Below are positions 16,069 through 22,557 of a stretch of DNA of 25,198 nucleotides, piece after piece. The DNA lies in NCBI GenBank assembly GCA_041477005.1, contig JBGOUJ010000031.1, positions 1-25,198 on the forward strand. Direction: 5' to 3'. Origin of the DNA: JBGOUJ01 sp041477005 (GTDB taxonomy: Bacteria; Acidobacteriota; Terriglobia; Bryobacterales; JACQDG01). The translations under genes and the position numbers were made by a program. Every line of letters begins with the position of its first letter. Within the stretch, counting starts at the first letter, position 1. The notes beneath the pieces were generated by a model. The model worked only from the letters and a program-made list of their open reading frames with translations. It was not told the DNA's origin and ran no database searches.

Positions 16069-16755
16069 ATGTCATTTCTCAGTGATCCACAATTCGGAGA
16101 GCGGGTGGTCACCTTGATGGCGGCGCTGGCGCTCGTCATTCAGCTCGGCATGGTAGGCCAGCGCTGGATCATCACCAACATCCGGCTGTTCGCCGCCCAA
16201 TCGTTTGTGCTGGCGGTGATCGCCGGCACGATTGCGTATTTCAACCGCTCACCGCACCTGTACGTGGCCGCCGCGATGACGCTACTGCTGAAGGTCGTGG
16301 TGCTGCCGCTGTGGCTGGAGCGCCTGGTGGAGAAAGTGGGGATCCGCAAGGAGATCGAGCCGCTGATCAATGTGCCGGCTTCGCTGCTGATCTCGGGCGG
16401 CTTGACGTTACTCGGCTACGTCGTTGCGGAGTCGTTCGCGCGGCCCGAGACCGGCATCCCGTCCCGCGATCTCGGTCACAACACGCTGGCCGTGGCTATG
16501 GCGCTGTTTCTCATCGGCTTCTTCATGATGATCATCCGGCGGAAGGCGCTCGCCCAGGTGCTGGCGTTGCTGAGCCTGGAAAACGGACTCTTCCTGGCGG
16601 CGATCTCACTCACCTACGGAATGCCGCTGGTTGTAGAGATGGGCATCTTCTTCGACGTGCTGGTGGCGGTGATGCTGCTGGGCATTTTGGTTTACCGGAT
16701 CGGGGAGACGTTCGAGTCGATGGACGTGAGCAAGCTAAGGAGGCTGCGGGGCTGA
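16069..16755 (+). CDS. hyfE: HyfE-like (NuoK-related) membrane subunit
   Basis: A 228-residue membrane protein with about seven helices, matching HyfE in length and in landmarks: VLPLWLERLVEKVGIRKEIE (about 80-100), NVPASLLISGGLTLL, and a C-terminal NuoK-like half (ALLSLENGLFLAAISLTYGM, then VEMGIFFDVLVAVMLLGI). The glutamates in SLENGL and LVVEMGIF correspond to membrane acidic residues of NuoK used for proton transfer. It links the antiporter units to the rest of the complex. ATG at 16069 is preferred over the adjacent GTG at 16066; GAGG overlaps the preceding stop region. Its stop overlaps the hyfF start by one base (TGATG). HyfE is absent from formate hydrogenlyase-1 (Hyc) but present in Hyf and Ehr-type clusters, which fits the present gene set. 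Confidence 0.92.
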   Translation: MSFLSDPQFGERVVTLMAALALVIQLGMVGQRWIITNIRLFAAQSFVLAVIAGTIAYFNRSPHLYVAAAMTLLLKVVVLPLWLERLVEKVGIRKEIEPLINVPASLLISGGLTLLGYVVAESFARPETGIPSRDLGHNTLAVAMALFLIGFFMMIIRRKALAQVLALLSLENGLFLAAISLTYGMPLVVEMGIFFDVLVAVMLLGILVYRIGETFESMDVSKLRRLRG

Positions 16756-18236
16756 TGCGCGTAATGCTCTTGCCGGCGGTGCTGGCGTTGCCATTGGGCG
16801 CAGCGCTGGCCTCGTCTCTGGCCCGGCGGAGGGCGGTCCTGGAGGCGGTCAACCTGACGGCCTTCGCGGGCACCCTGCTGCTGGCTGCCGGGATCGGGCT
16901 GGCGGTGCTGGCCGAAGGTCCGCTCACTGTTTGGAACGGCTTTCTCTATGCCGACGCGCTGAGCGCTCTGGTCGTTTTCCTCACCGCGTTCGTGGCCCTG
17001 CTGTGCGGCATCTACGCGGTCGGTTATCTGCGGCAGGACGAGCGAGAAGAGACGGTGACCTTTTACAAACTGCGGAAGTACTACGTGCTGACCCCAGTCT
17101 TCGTCTTCACCATGCTGCTTGTGGCCCTGGCCAACAATATGGGCTTGATGTGGGTGGCGCTCGAAGCCACCACACTCGCCTCGCTGTTTCTGATCACCTT
17201 TTACGATCGAAAGACCTCGCTGGAAGCCGCCTGGAAATACGCCATCATCGGCAGCGCCGGCCTGGCCCTGGCGCTGCTGGGTACTATTCTAACTTACTAT
17301 GCCGCCAGCCGGACACCGGGCGCCGAAACTGTTGCGGGACTGAACTGGTCCGTGCTGGCCGCCCGGGCGGAGCTGCTGGACAAGACGACCATGCGGCTGG
17401 CCTTCATCCTGGTCCTGCTGGGGTATGGGACCAAAGCCGGCATCGTCCCGATGCATACCTGGAAGCCGGACGCCTACAGCGAGGCGCCGGTTCCGGCGGC
17501 CGCCATGCTGGCCTCGGCGACGCTCAACTGCGCGCTCTACGGCCTGGCCCGGTTCTACGTCCTGACCGCCAAGTGTATGGGCGCCGGTTTCCCATCCCGC
17601 TTGCTCATCCTGTTCGGGCTCCTTTCGATGGGCGTCTCGGTTCCCTTTGTGCTGGTCCAGCGAAGCTTCCGCCGGCTGATGGCCTACCACACCATCGACC
17701 ACGCCGGCATCATGGTCCTGGGATTGGGCTTCGGCGGGGCGCTGGGCACGCTCGGGATGCTGCTGCACATGACCTACCATACCGTGACCAAGGCGCTGCT
17801 GTTTCTTTGCGCCGGCAACGTACAGCAGCATTTCAAGACCGACCTATTCCGCCGGATCAAAGGCGGGGTGATTCACGTGATGCCCCTGACCGGTTTTGTC
17901 TTTCTGATGACCACCCTGGCCATCATCGGCGCGCCGCCTTTCAGCCTGTTTCAAAGCGAGTTCACGATACTGAGCGCGGCTGTGGCCGGTGGACGGGTTG
18001 GCCCGGCCGCGCTGTTTGTCGTCTTCGGGGTGGCGATCTTCGCGGGCGCGCTCTTGCATATCGGCAACCTGGTGCTGGGGCCGGCCGACGGCGGCAGGCC
18101 GGCCGGCCCTCGTCCCTGGCGCAATTCCGCGCTGGGGGTGCTCGGGGTGGTCATCCTGGTGATGGGCTTCTGGCTGCCGTCGCCGATGTACCGGCTGATT
18201 CAGGAGGCGGCGAAGGTATTAGGAGGAGGGCCATGA
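16755..18236 (+). CDS. hyfF: HyfF-like antiporter subunit
   Basis: A 493-residue NuoN/NuoM-like membrane protein, second antiporter unit of the complex. Conserved points: E137 (GLMWVALEATTLASLFLI), K227 (GYGTKAGIVPMHTWKPDAYS) and K346 (YHTVTKALLFLCAGNV). The lysine usual in the following helix is Asn here (N258 in LASATLNCALYGLAR), which I believe is common in HyfF. The true start is ATG 16755: it shares one base with the previous stop and has AGGAGG ten bases upstream. The frame is open to 16311 but that part is only the shadow of hyfE. The gene ends in an ATGA overlap with the large-subunit gene. E. coli Hyf also has HyfD, a third antiporter, which is missing here, so this complex should hold two pump units. 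Confidence 0.92.
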   Translation: MRVMLLPAVLALPLGAALASSLARRRAVLEAVNLTAFAGTLLLAAGIGLAVLAEGPLTVWNGFLYADALSALVVFLTAFVALLCGIYAVGYLRQDEREETVTFYKLRKYYVLTPVFVFTMLLVALANNMGLMWVALEATTLASLFLITFYDRKTSLEAAWKYAIIGSAGLALALLGTILTYYAASRTPGAETVAGLNWSVLAARAELLDKTTMRLAFILVLLGYGTKAGIVPMHTWKPDAYSEAPVPAAAMLASATLNCALYGLARFYVLTAKCMGAGFPSRLLILFGLLSMGVSVPFVLVQRSFRRLMAYHTIDHAGIMVLGLGFGGALGTLGMLLHMTYHTVTKALLFLCAGNVQQHFKTDLFRRIKGGVIHVMPLTGFVFLMTTLAIIGAPPFSLFQSEFTILSAAVAGGRVGPAALFVVFGVAIFAGALLHIGNLVLGPADGGRPAGPRPWRNSALGVLGVVILVMGFWLPSPMYRLIQEAAKVLGGGP

Positions 18237-19693
18237 AGGACCTGCGCGCCGGGGAGGATTGCCGGCTGGCCGCGGTCTTTGCCGAGGATCGCCGCGCCGC
18301 CAAGGGCGTCTTCTACGTCTACTGGGTGTTCGACAAGCGCGGAGAAGAAGACTACCAGATCGCGCACGCCGAAGTTTCGCCGGACCACCCGGAGTTTCCG
18401 TCGATTTCAGTCGACTTCCCGGCGGCCAATTGGCAGGAGCGGGAGATTCGGGACTGGTTCGGCCTGCAAGCCGCCGGACACCCCAACCCGCGCCGGGTGG
18501 CGCTGCACGACAACTGGCCGGCGGTGTTTCCCTTGCGAAAGGACTTCGATCTCCGGACGCAGCTCCCTGCATTCGAAGGCGAGCGCCACGTGTTTCGCCC
18601 GGCCGAGGGCGAGGGCGTCTTTCAGGTCCCCGTCGGCCCGGTCCACGCGGGCGTCATCGAGCCCGGGCACTTCAACTTCGCGGTAGCCGGCGAGCCGATC
18701 CTGTATCTACAGATCCGGCTATTCTACACCCACAAGGGCGTCGAGAAGCTCTTCGAGAACATCTCCATTCCCCGTGCAGTCGTCCTGGCCGAAAGCATCT
18801 CCGGCGACTCCAGCTTTTCTCATGGCGTCGCCTTCTGCCAGGCGGTGGAACAGGCGGCGGAGATCGAGGTTCCGAAGCGGGCCCAGATCCTTCGGACCAT
18901 TCTGCTCGAGCTGGAGCGCATGTACAACCACGTGGCGGACGTGGGCGCCATCGCTACCGACGTCGGCTTTGTCGTGGCCAACATGCACGCCGGGCGCTTG
19001 AGAGAAATGCTGCTGTCGCTCAACGAGCACCTCACCGGGAACCGGCTCCTGCGCGGCATGGCCGCAGTGGGAGGAGTCCGGCGAGACTGCAGCTTGATGC
19101 AACTGGGCAGCCTGGCGGACACCGTGAAGCATTTCGCCGGGGAGTTCGACGACTTGATCGCCCTCCTCGAGGCTTCCGATTCGACGCGAGATCGCCTCGA
19201 ACACACCGGCGTGTTGCCTGCTGCCAAGGCACGGGACCTGGGCGTAGTCGGGGTGGCGGGGCGGGCCTCGGGGATGGATCTCGACGTGCGGCGCGATCAT
19301 CCCTACGCCGCCTACCGGGACGCTTCGTTTCGCGTGCCGGTGTACGAGGCCGGAGACGTCTGGCATCGAATGCAGGTGCGCATCGATGAGGTGAGGGAGT
19401 CGATCGAGATCGTGCAGGCCGCGGCCCGGCAGCTTCGTCCGGGCGAGTTCCGCGCTCCGGACAAGCCCATCCCGCCGGATCGCTGCGCGCTCAGCGCGGT
19501 GGAGGGCTGGCGCGGAGAAATCCTTCACTGGATTCGCACCGGCGAGGGCGGGCGCCTGGAGCGCTGCCGCGTCAAAGACCCTTCGCTCAACAACTGGCCC
19601 GCCCTTGTGGAGGCGGTGCAGGGCAATATCATCGCGGATTTCCCCGTGATCAACAAGAGCTTCAATCTGTCGTACTCCGGGACGGACCGCTGA
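18233..19693 (+). CDS. HyfG/HycE-like large subunit lacking all NiFe-binding cysteines (Ehr-type)
   Basis: A 486-residue fusion of a NuoC-like part (1-105; WQEREIRDWFGLQAAGHPNP, LHDNWPAVFPLRKDF) and a NuoD/large-subunit part. In group-4 NiFe hydrogenases the first metal motif reads ICGICS; here the aligned text is ISGDSS (189-194), with Ser at 190 and 193. The second motif, DPCxSCTDR in HycE, aligns to NLSYSGTDR (478-486), with Ser at 480 and Gly at 483. No NiFe centre can form. The protein stops at this Arg, the point where HycI-type proteases cut hydrogenase precursors, so no maturation tail exists. These traits match the Ehr complexes proposed as links between complex I and group-4 hydrogenases. 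The electron partner is unknown; a quinone or another small substrate is possible. Start ATG 18233 has AGGAGG upstream and overlaps the hyfF stop (ATGA). Confidence 0.92.
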   Translation: MKDLRAGEDCRLAAVFAEDRRAAKGVFYVYWVFDKRGEEDYQIAHAEVSPDHPEFPSISVDFPAANWQEREIRDWFGLQAAGHPNPRRVALHDNWPAVFPLRKDFDLRTQLPAFEGERHVFRPAEGEGVFQVPVGPVHAGVIEPGHFNFAVAGEPILYLQIRLFYTHKGVEKLFENISIPRAVVLAESISGDSSFSHGVAFCQAVEQAAEIEVPKRAQILRTILLELERMYNHVADVGAIATDVGFVVANMHAGRLREMLLSLNEHLTGNRLLRGMAAVGGVRRDCSLMQLGSLADTVKHFAGEFDDLIALLEASDSTRDRLEHTGVLPAAKARDLGVVGVAGRASGMDLDVRRDHPYAAYRDASFRVPVYEAGDVWHRMQVRIDEVRESIEIVQAAARQLRPGEFRAPDKPIPPDRCALSAVEGWRGEILHWIRTGEGGRLERCRVKDPSLNNWPALVEAVQGNIIADFPVINKSFNLSYSGTDR

Positions 19694-20524
19694 ATGTTTA
19701 AGATTCTGCAGAAGACAATTCAAACCGGCATCGTGACTACGCGCTACCCCGACGGGCCGGCCGAAGTTTCCGATCACTTCCGCGGCAAGCCGGAATTCGA
19801 TTTCGCCCGCTGGGTGGATGCCCGCCTGGCCGCCGAGGTCTGCCCTACCCTGGCGATCCAGGTGACCGGCTCGGAGGCCCGTCGAACCGTAACGGTGGAT
19901 TATGGCCTCTGCACCTTCTGCGGCCTGTGCGCCGAAACCTCACCGGAGGGCGCCATCCGGATGACCACCCAGTTTGAGCTGGCCGTGCGGAACCGCCGGG
20001 ACCTGGTGGTGACCGCGGAATACGCGCTCCATTCGGACGGCACACACCAGGAGCTGCTGGGTGTTCAGGATTTGAGCGGGAAGCTGCAGGAACGAATCCA
20101 CAGCGTCCTGAGGCGGTCGCTGGCGATTCGTGAAGTGGACGCCGGGTCCTGTAACGGCTGTGAGGTCGAGATCACCGCTCTGAATAACCCCATCTACGAC
20201 ATAGAGCGCTTCGGCATCCATTTTGTCGCCTCGCCGCGGCACGCCGACATGCTGCTGGTAACGGGACCGGTGACCCGGAACATGGAAGTGCCCCTGCGCA
20301 AAACCTACCAGGCGACTCCGGAGCCACGGCTTGTGGTAGCGGTGGGCGCCTGCGGCATCAGCGGCGGGATCTTCGGCAAGAATTACGCAACCCTGGGTGG
20401 AGTGGACCAGGTCGTGCCGGTGGATGTTTATATCCCCGGCTGCCCGCCCCGCCCGCAGGCCTTGCTACAGGGCATCTTGCTGGCGGTGGGAAGGCTGGAG
20501 GAGAAACTCAAAAGAACCGCCTAA
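19694..20524 (+). CDS. Fused ferredoxin-HyfI/NuoB-like iron-sulfur subunit
   Basis: A 276-residue protein joining what are two subunits in Hyf (HyfH and HyfI). Residues 35-95 are a ferredoxin-like domain with C50 (AEVCPTLAI) and C73, C76, C79 (CTFCGLC). The last position of the motif is Ser (S83, ETSPEGAI), and the first CxxCxxC is absent. By the ferredoxin wiring rule (C4 with C5-C7) one 4Fe-4S cluster remains complete and the other is wholly lost. Residues 140-276 are NuoB-like: C153 and C156 (SCNGCEVEI), C220 (VAVGACGISGG) and C250 (IPGCPPRPQALL), the four ligands of the N2-type cluster next to the active site. So electrons would pass over two clusters. The gene directly follows the large-subunit stop with no gap and ends the operon. 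Related fusions probably exist in other Ehr operons; I cannot check. Confidence 0.9.
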   Translation: MFKILQKTIQTGIVTTRYPDGPAEVSDHFRGKPEFDFARWVDARLAAEVCPTLAIQVTGSEARRTVTVDYGLCTFCGLCAETSPEGAIRMTTQFELAVRNRRDLVVTAEYALHSDGTHQELLGVQDLSGKLQERIHSVLRRSLAIREVDAGSCNGCEVEITALNNPIYDIERFGIHFVASPRHADMLLVTGPVTRNMEVPLRKTYQATPEPRLVVAVGACGISGGIFGKNYATLGGVDQVVPVDVYIPGCPPRPQALLQGILLAVGRLEEKLKRTA

Positions 20525-20540
20525 CTACGATAGTGCCCGT

Positions 20541-20558
20541 AGCCGCCGGGTCGCGGCT
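20541..20558. terminator. Hairpin between the Ehr operon and the convergent surface-protein gene
   Basis: AGCCGC-CGGGTC-GCGGCT forms a perfect six-pair stem 17 bases after the operon's last stop, in the 87-base gap before the convergent gene's end. No T-run follows on either strand, so factor-independent termination is doubtful. Confidence 0.35.
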
Positions 20559-20611
20559 TGCAGCAGCGCTCGATCTCACGGGGACCACAGACAGCAGGGC
20601 GGCGTTGACCC

Positions 20612-22366
20612 TCACCTGTTTGCAGTGGCTCGGCCCGGGTCGTTTTGACGCGCGTCTTCGGCTGGAATCAATTTCAGTTGGGCGCTCTCGTGGCTGTTTT
20701 CCTGGATCGTTACCGAGAAGCCTTTATCCTCCACCGGCTTCATGAAGTCGGGATCCATGTAGGCGCCGTATTCGACATCTTCCCAGGCAAAAAGCTTGTA
20801 TTCGCCGGGATCCAGGCTCTTCAGGGTGAACCGGCCGTACTGGTCGGTGGTCGTGGTCTTGTAGGACTGCATCTGGTCGCGACGATTGGCGTCCTTCGGC
20901 GCCAAGACGACCGTCGCCGCCGGCGCCGGCTGCTGTTCCGCGTTCACGACTGCTCCATCCACCTGCCCCGCCCCCGGACTCAGCACGATGCTGAGCGCCC
21001 CGCCCGCTCCCCGGCTCAAATTGACGCCGGCATCCAGAATGTCGTCCTGACCCATCGCCGCTGACTTCACGTAGTAGCCGTCCGGCAGGCCGGTCACGGC
21101 TACGTTGTAGTTGTCCGGGCTGACGTTGGACAGCACGAAGCCCCCGCCATCGTTCACGCGGCCGCTGGACATCGGGCCGAACATGATTTGGCCCTGCTCG
21201 CGGGGGCGCAGGCTGATGCGAACGTTCGAAACATCAGGCGGCTTGTCGCCCTCGACGCGCACCTGGCCCGTCACCTCCATATTCGGAGGGATCGTGATGA
21301 TGACATTCTCCACATTGCTGTTGCCTACGTCCAAGGGCTGCCGGGCGGCAAAATGCTTGCCACTGTCGGAGACCGAGGCGACCAGGATGTATGCGCCCGG
21401 CGAAACGCCACGTATCTCGAAGTCGCCCTGAGTGGGGGACACGACCGGCCGGGTCATGCCGAAATAGCCCATCGAATCGCGTGGTGTAAGCATGACCTGG
21501 GTTATGCTCCTGCCGCTGCCGCTCAAGTTTTGGACGTGGCCGCGCACTCGAACGGTTCGGGTCTTGGACAGCTTGAGGTCCATCCCTCGGAGCTGCCCGC
21601 CCGGAGGAACGTCGATTGCCGCCGCCGAGGCGGGATCGGTGGTCCCGGGATAATACGCCGGCACGTAGCCCTCTTCGGGCGCCTGGTTCGCGGAGCGGTC
21701 CACGGAGGGTTCGAAAGCCGCATTAGAGCGGTAAGTCGCGCTCAGGTAGTAGCGCCCCGGCGCCAGGCCGAAGATACGGTACTCGCCGAGATCGTTGGTG
21801 CTCGCACCACCGAAGGGCGCCAACTGCTTCCTGCCGTTGCTATAGCGGTAGCGCATGGTTTGAACCTGGACGTTAGCCACCGGTTCTCCGTCCTCGTCGA
21901 CCACACGCCCGGTGATGACGGCGTGGGGCGTGAGCCGGAACGCCAGACCCTGCAAGCGCTGGCCGGGGTCGAGCGAGAGCGTCGCGCCCTGCCGCATCGG
22001 GCCGCGGGCTCCATACTCGGTTGAGACGAAGCCTGTCCGGTTGACGTAAAGGCGGTATTTCCCGGGATCGAGGTCCTTCATGGCGAACCCTCCACCCTCA
22101 TCGGTGGAAGTGCCGTAGCTGGTTGGGGGAGTCATCATGTTCGGCGTCACATCGGTGCGGCGCAGCGTCAGATTGGCCTTTTTCAAAGGCTCGCCGGTGG
22201 CGGCGTTCAGCACCCGCCCTTCGATGGCGCAGAGATCGCCGGGCTTGGTTGCCGCGGCTTGGACAGCGCCCGGAGCGGCCGGCCCAGGCTGCGGGAGCGT
22301 CCCCACGACGCCTTGCTGGGCTACGAGCAACAGCGGAAAAACCGGGAGAGACAAGAGATGCTTCAT
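20612..22366 (-). CDS. Secreted protein of carboxypeptidase-regulatory-like beta-sandwich repeats
   Basis: A 584-residue exported protein. The signal peptide is MKHLLSLPVFPLLLVAQQGV, followed by a Pro/Ala-rich linker. Then come about five to six Ig-like repeats of the CarboxypepD_reg/Cna-B fold, each marked by an opening G-x-V strand and a closing DPGxY element. Examples: CAIEGRVLNAATGEPLKKAN with LDPGKYRLYVNRTGF; ITGRVVDEDGEPVANVQV with GLAPGRYYLSATYR; VTGQVRVEGDKPPDVSN with VSPDNYNVAVTG; and the last, QVDGAVVNAEQQPAPAATVV with LDPGEYKLFAWEDVEYGAY. There is no catalytic domain, membrane anchor or sorting signal. Such proteins are very numerous in Solibacter-type genomes, and their roles (surface binding, scaffold) are not established. 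GGGGAGG stands before the start codon. It is convergent to the Ehr operon and divergent from the cytochrome gene. Confidence 0.88.
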   Translation of the reverse strand: MKHLLSLPVFPLLLVAQQGVVGTLPQPGPAAPGAVQAAATKPGDLCAIEGRVLNAATGEPLKKANLTLRRTDVTPNMMTPPTSYGTSTDEGGGFAMKDLDPGKYRLYVNRTGFVSTEYGARGPMRQGATLSLDPGQRLQGLAFRLTPHAVITGRVVDEDGEPVANVQVQTMRYRYSNGRKQLAPFGGASTNDLGEYRIFGLAPGRYYLSATYRSNAAFEPSVDRSANQAPEEGYVPAYYPGTTDPASAAAIDVPPGGQLRGMDLKLSKTRTVRVRGHVQNLSGSGRSITQVMLTPRDSMGYFGMTRPVVSPTQGDFEIRGVSPGAYILVASVSDSGKHFAARQPLDVGNSNVENVIITIPPNMEVTGQVRVEGDKPPDVSNVRISLRPREQGQIMFGPMSSGRVNDGGGFVLSNVSPDNYNVAVTGLPDGYYVKSAAMGQDDILDAGVNLSRGAGGALSIVLSPGAGQVDGAVVNAEQQPAPAATVVLAPKDANRRDQMQSYKTTTTDQYGRFTLKSLDPGEYKLFAWEDVEYGAYMDPDFMKPVEDKGFSVTIQENSHESAQLKLIPAEDARQNDPGRATANR

Positions 22367-22416
22367 CGTATCCTCCCCAACGTCTTCCTGACTATGACGC
22401 GGCGGGACGTAAATCC

Positions 22417-22445
22417 GTTACAGTACCAGTCCAGTACCATACCAA
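22417..22445 (-). promoter_or_regulatory. Sigma-70-like promoter for the surface-protein gene with direct repeats in its spacer
   Basis: On the minus strand TTGGTA (22445-22440) and TGTAAC (22422-22417) match four of six bases each at the ideal 17-base spacing; transcription would start near 22410, giving a leader of about 44 bases. Two copies of CAGTACCA (22421-22428, 22432-22439, plus-strand reading) are 11 bases apart, one helical turn, as expected for a regulator binding side by side. Confidence 0.45.
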
Positions 22446-22557
22446 CTATTTTGCCCGGACGGTCTTCGAAATGTCTGATCAAATCGCGACTAGCGCCGCC
22501 TCTAGGGATTCTTCCTGATGGAAGTGCGGCGGACGGGAGTGCTAAGCTGCTACGTCT

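Noticed and set aside
16311..16754. Longer N-terminus for the HyfF-like protein
   Set aside because: This open stretch lies in another frame over hyfE; the ATG at 16755 has a good ribosome site and starts the family's usual N-terminal helix.
16931..18232. Longer N-terminus for the large subunit
   Set aside because: Shadow of hyfF; ATG 18233 with AGGAGG and a four-base overlap is the natural start.
18797..18820. Functional NiFe hydrogenase or formate hydrogenlyase
   Set aside because: Both CxxC metal motifs are absent from the large subunit, no maturation tail exists, and no formate dehydrogenase or hyp genes are in the window.
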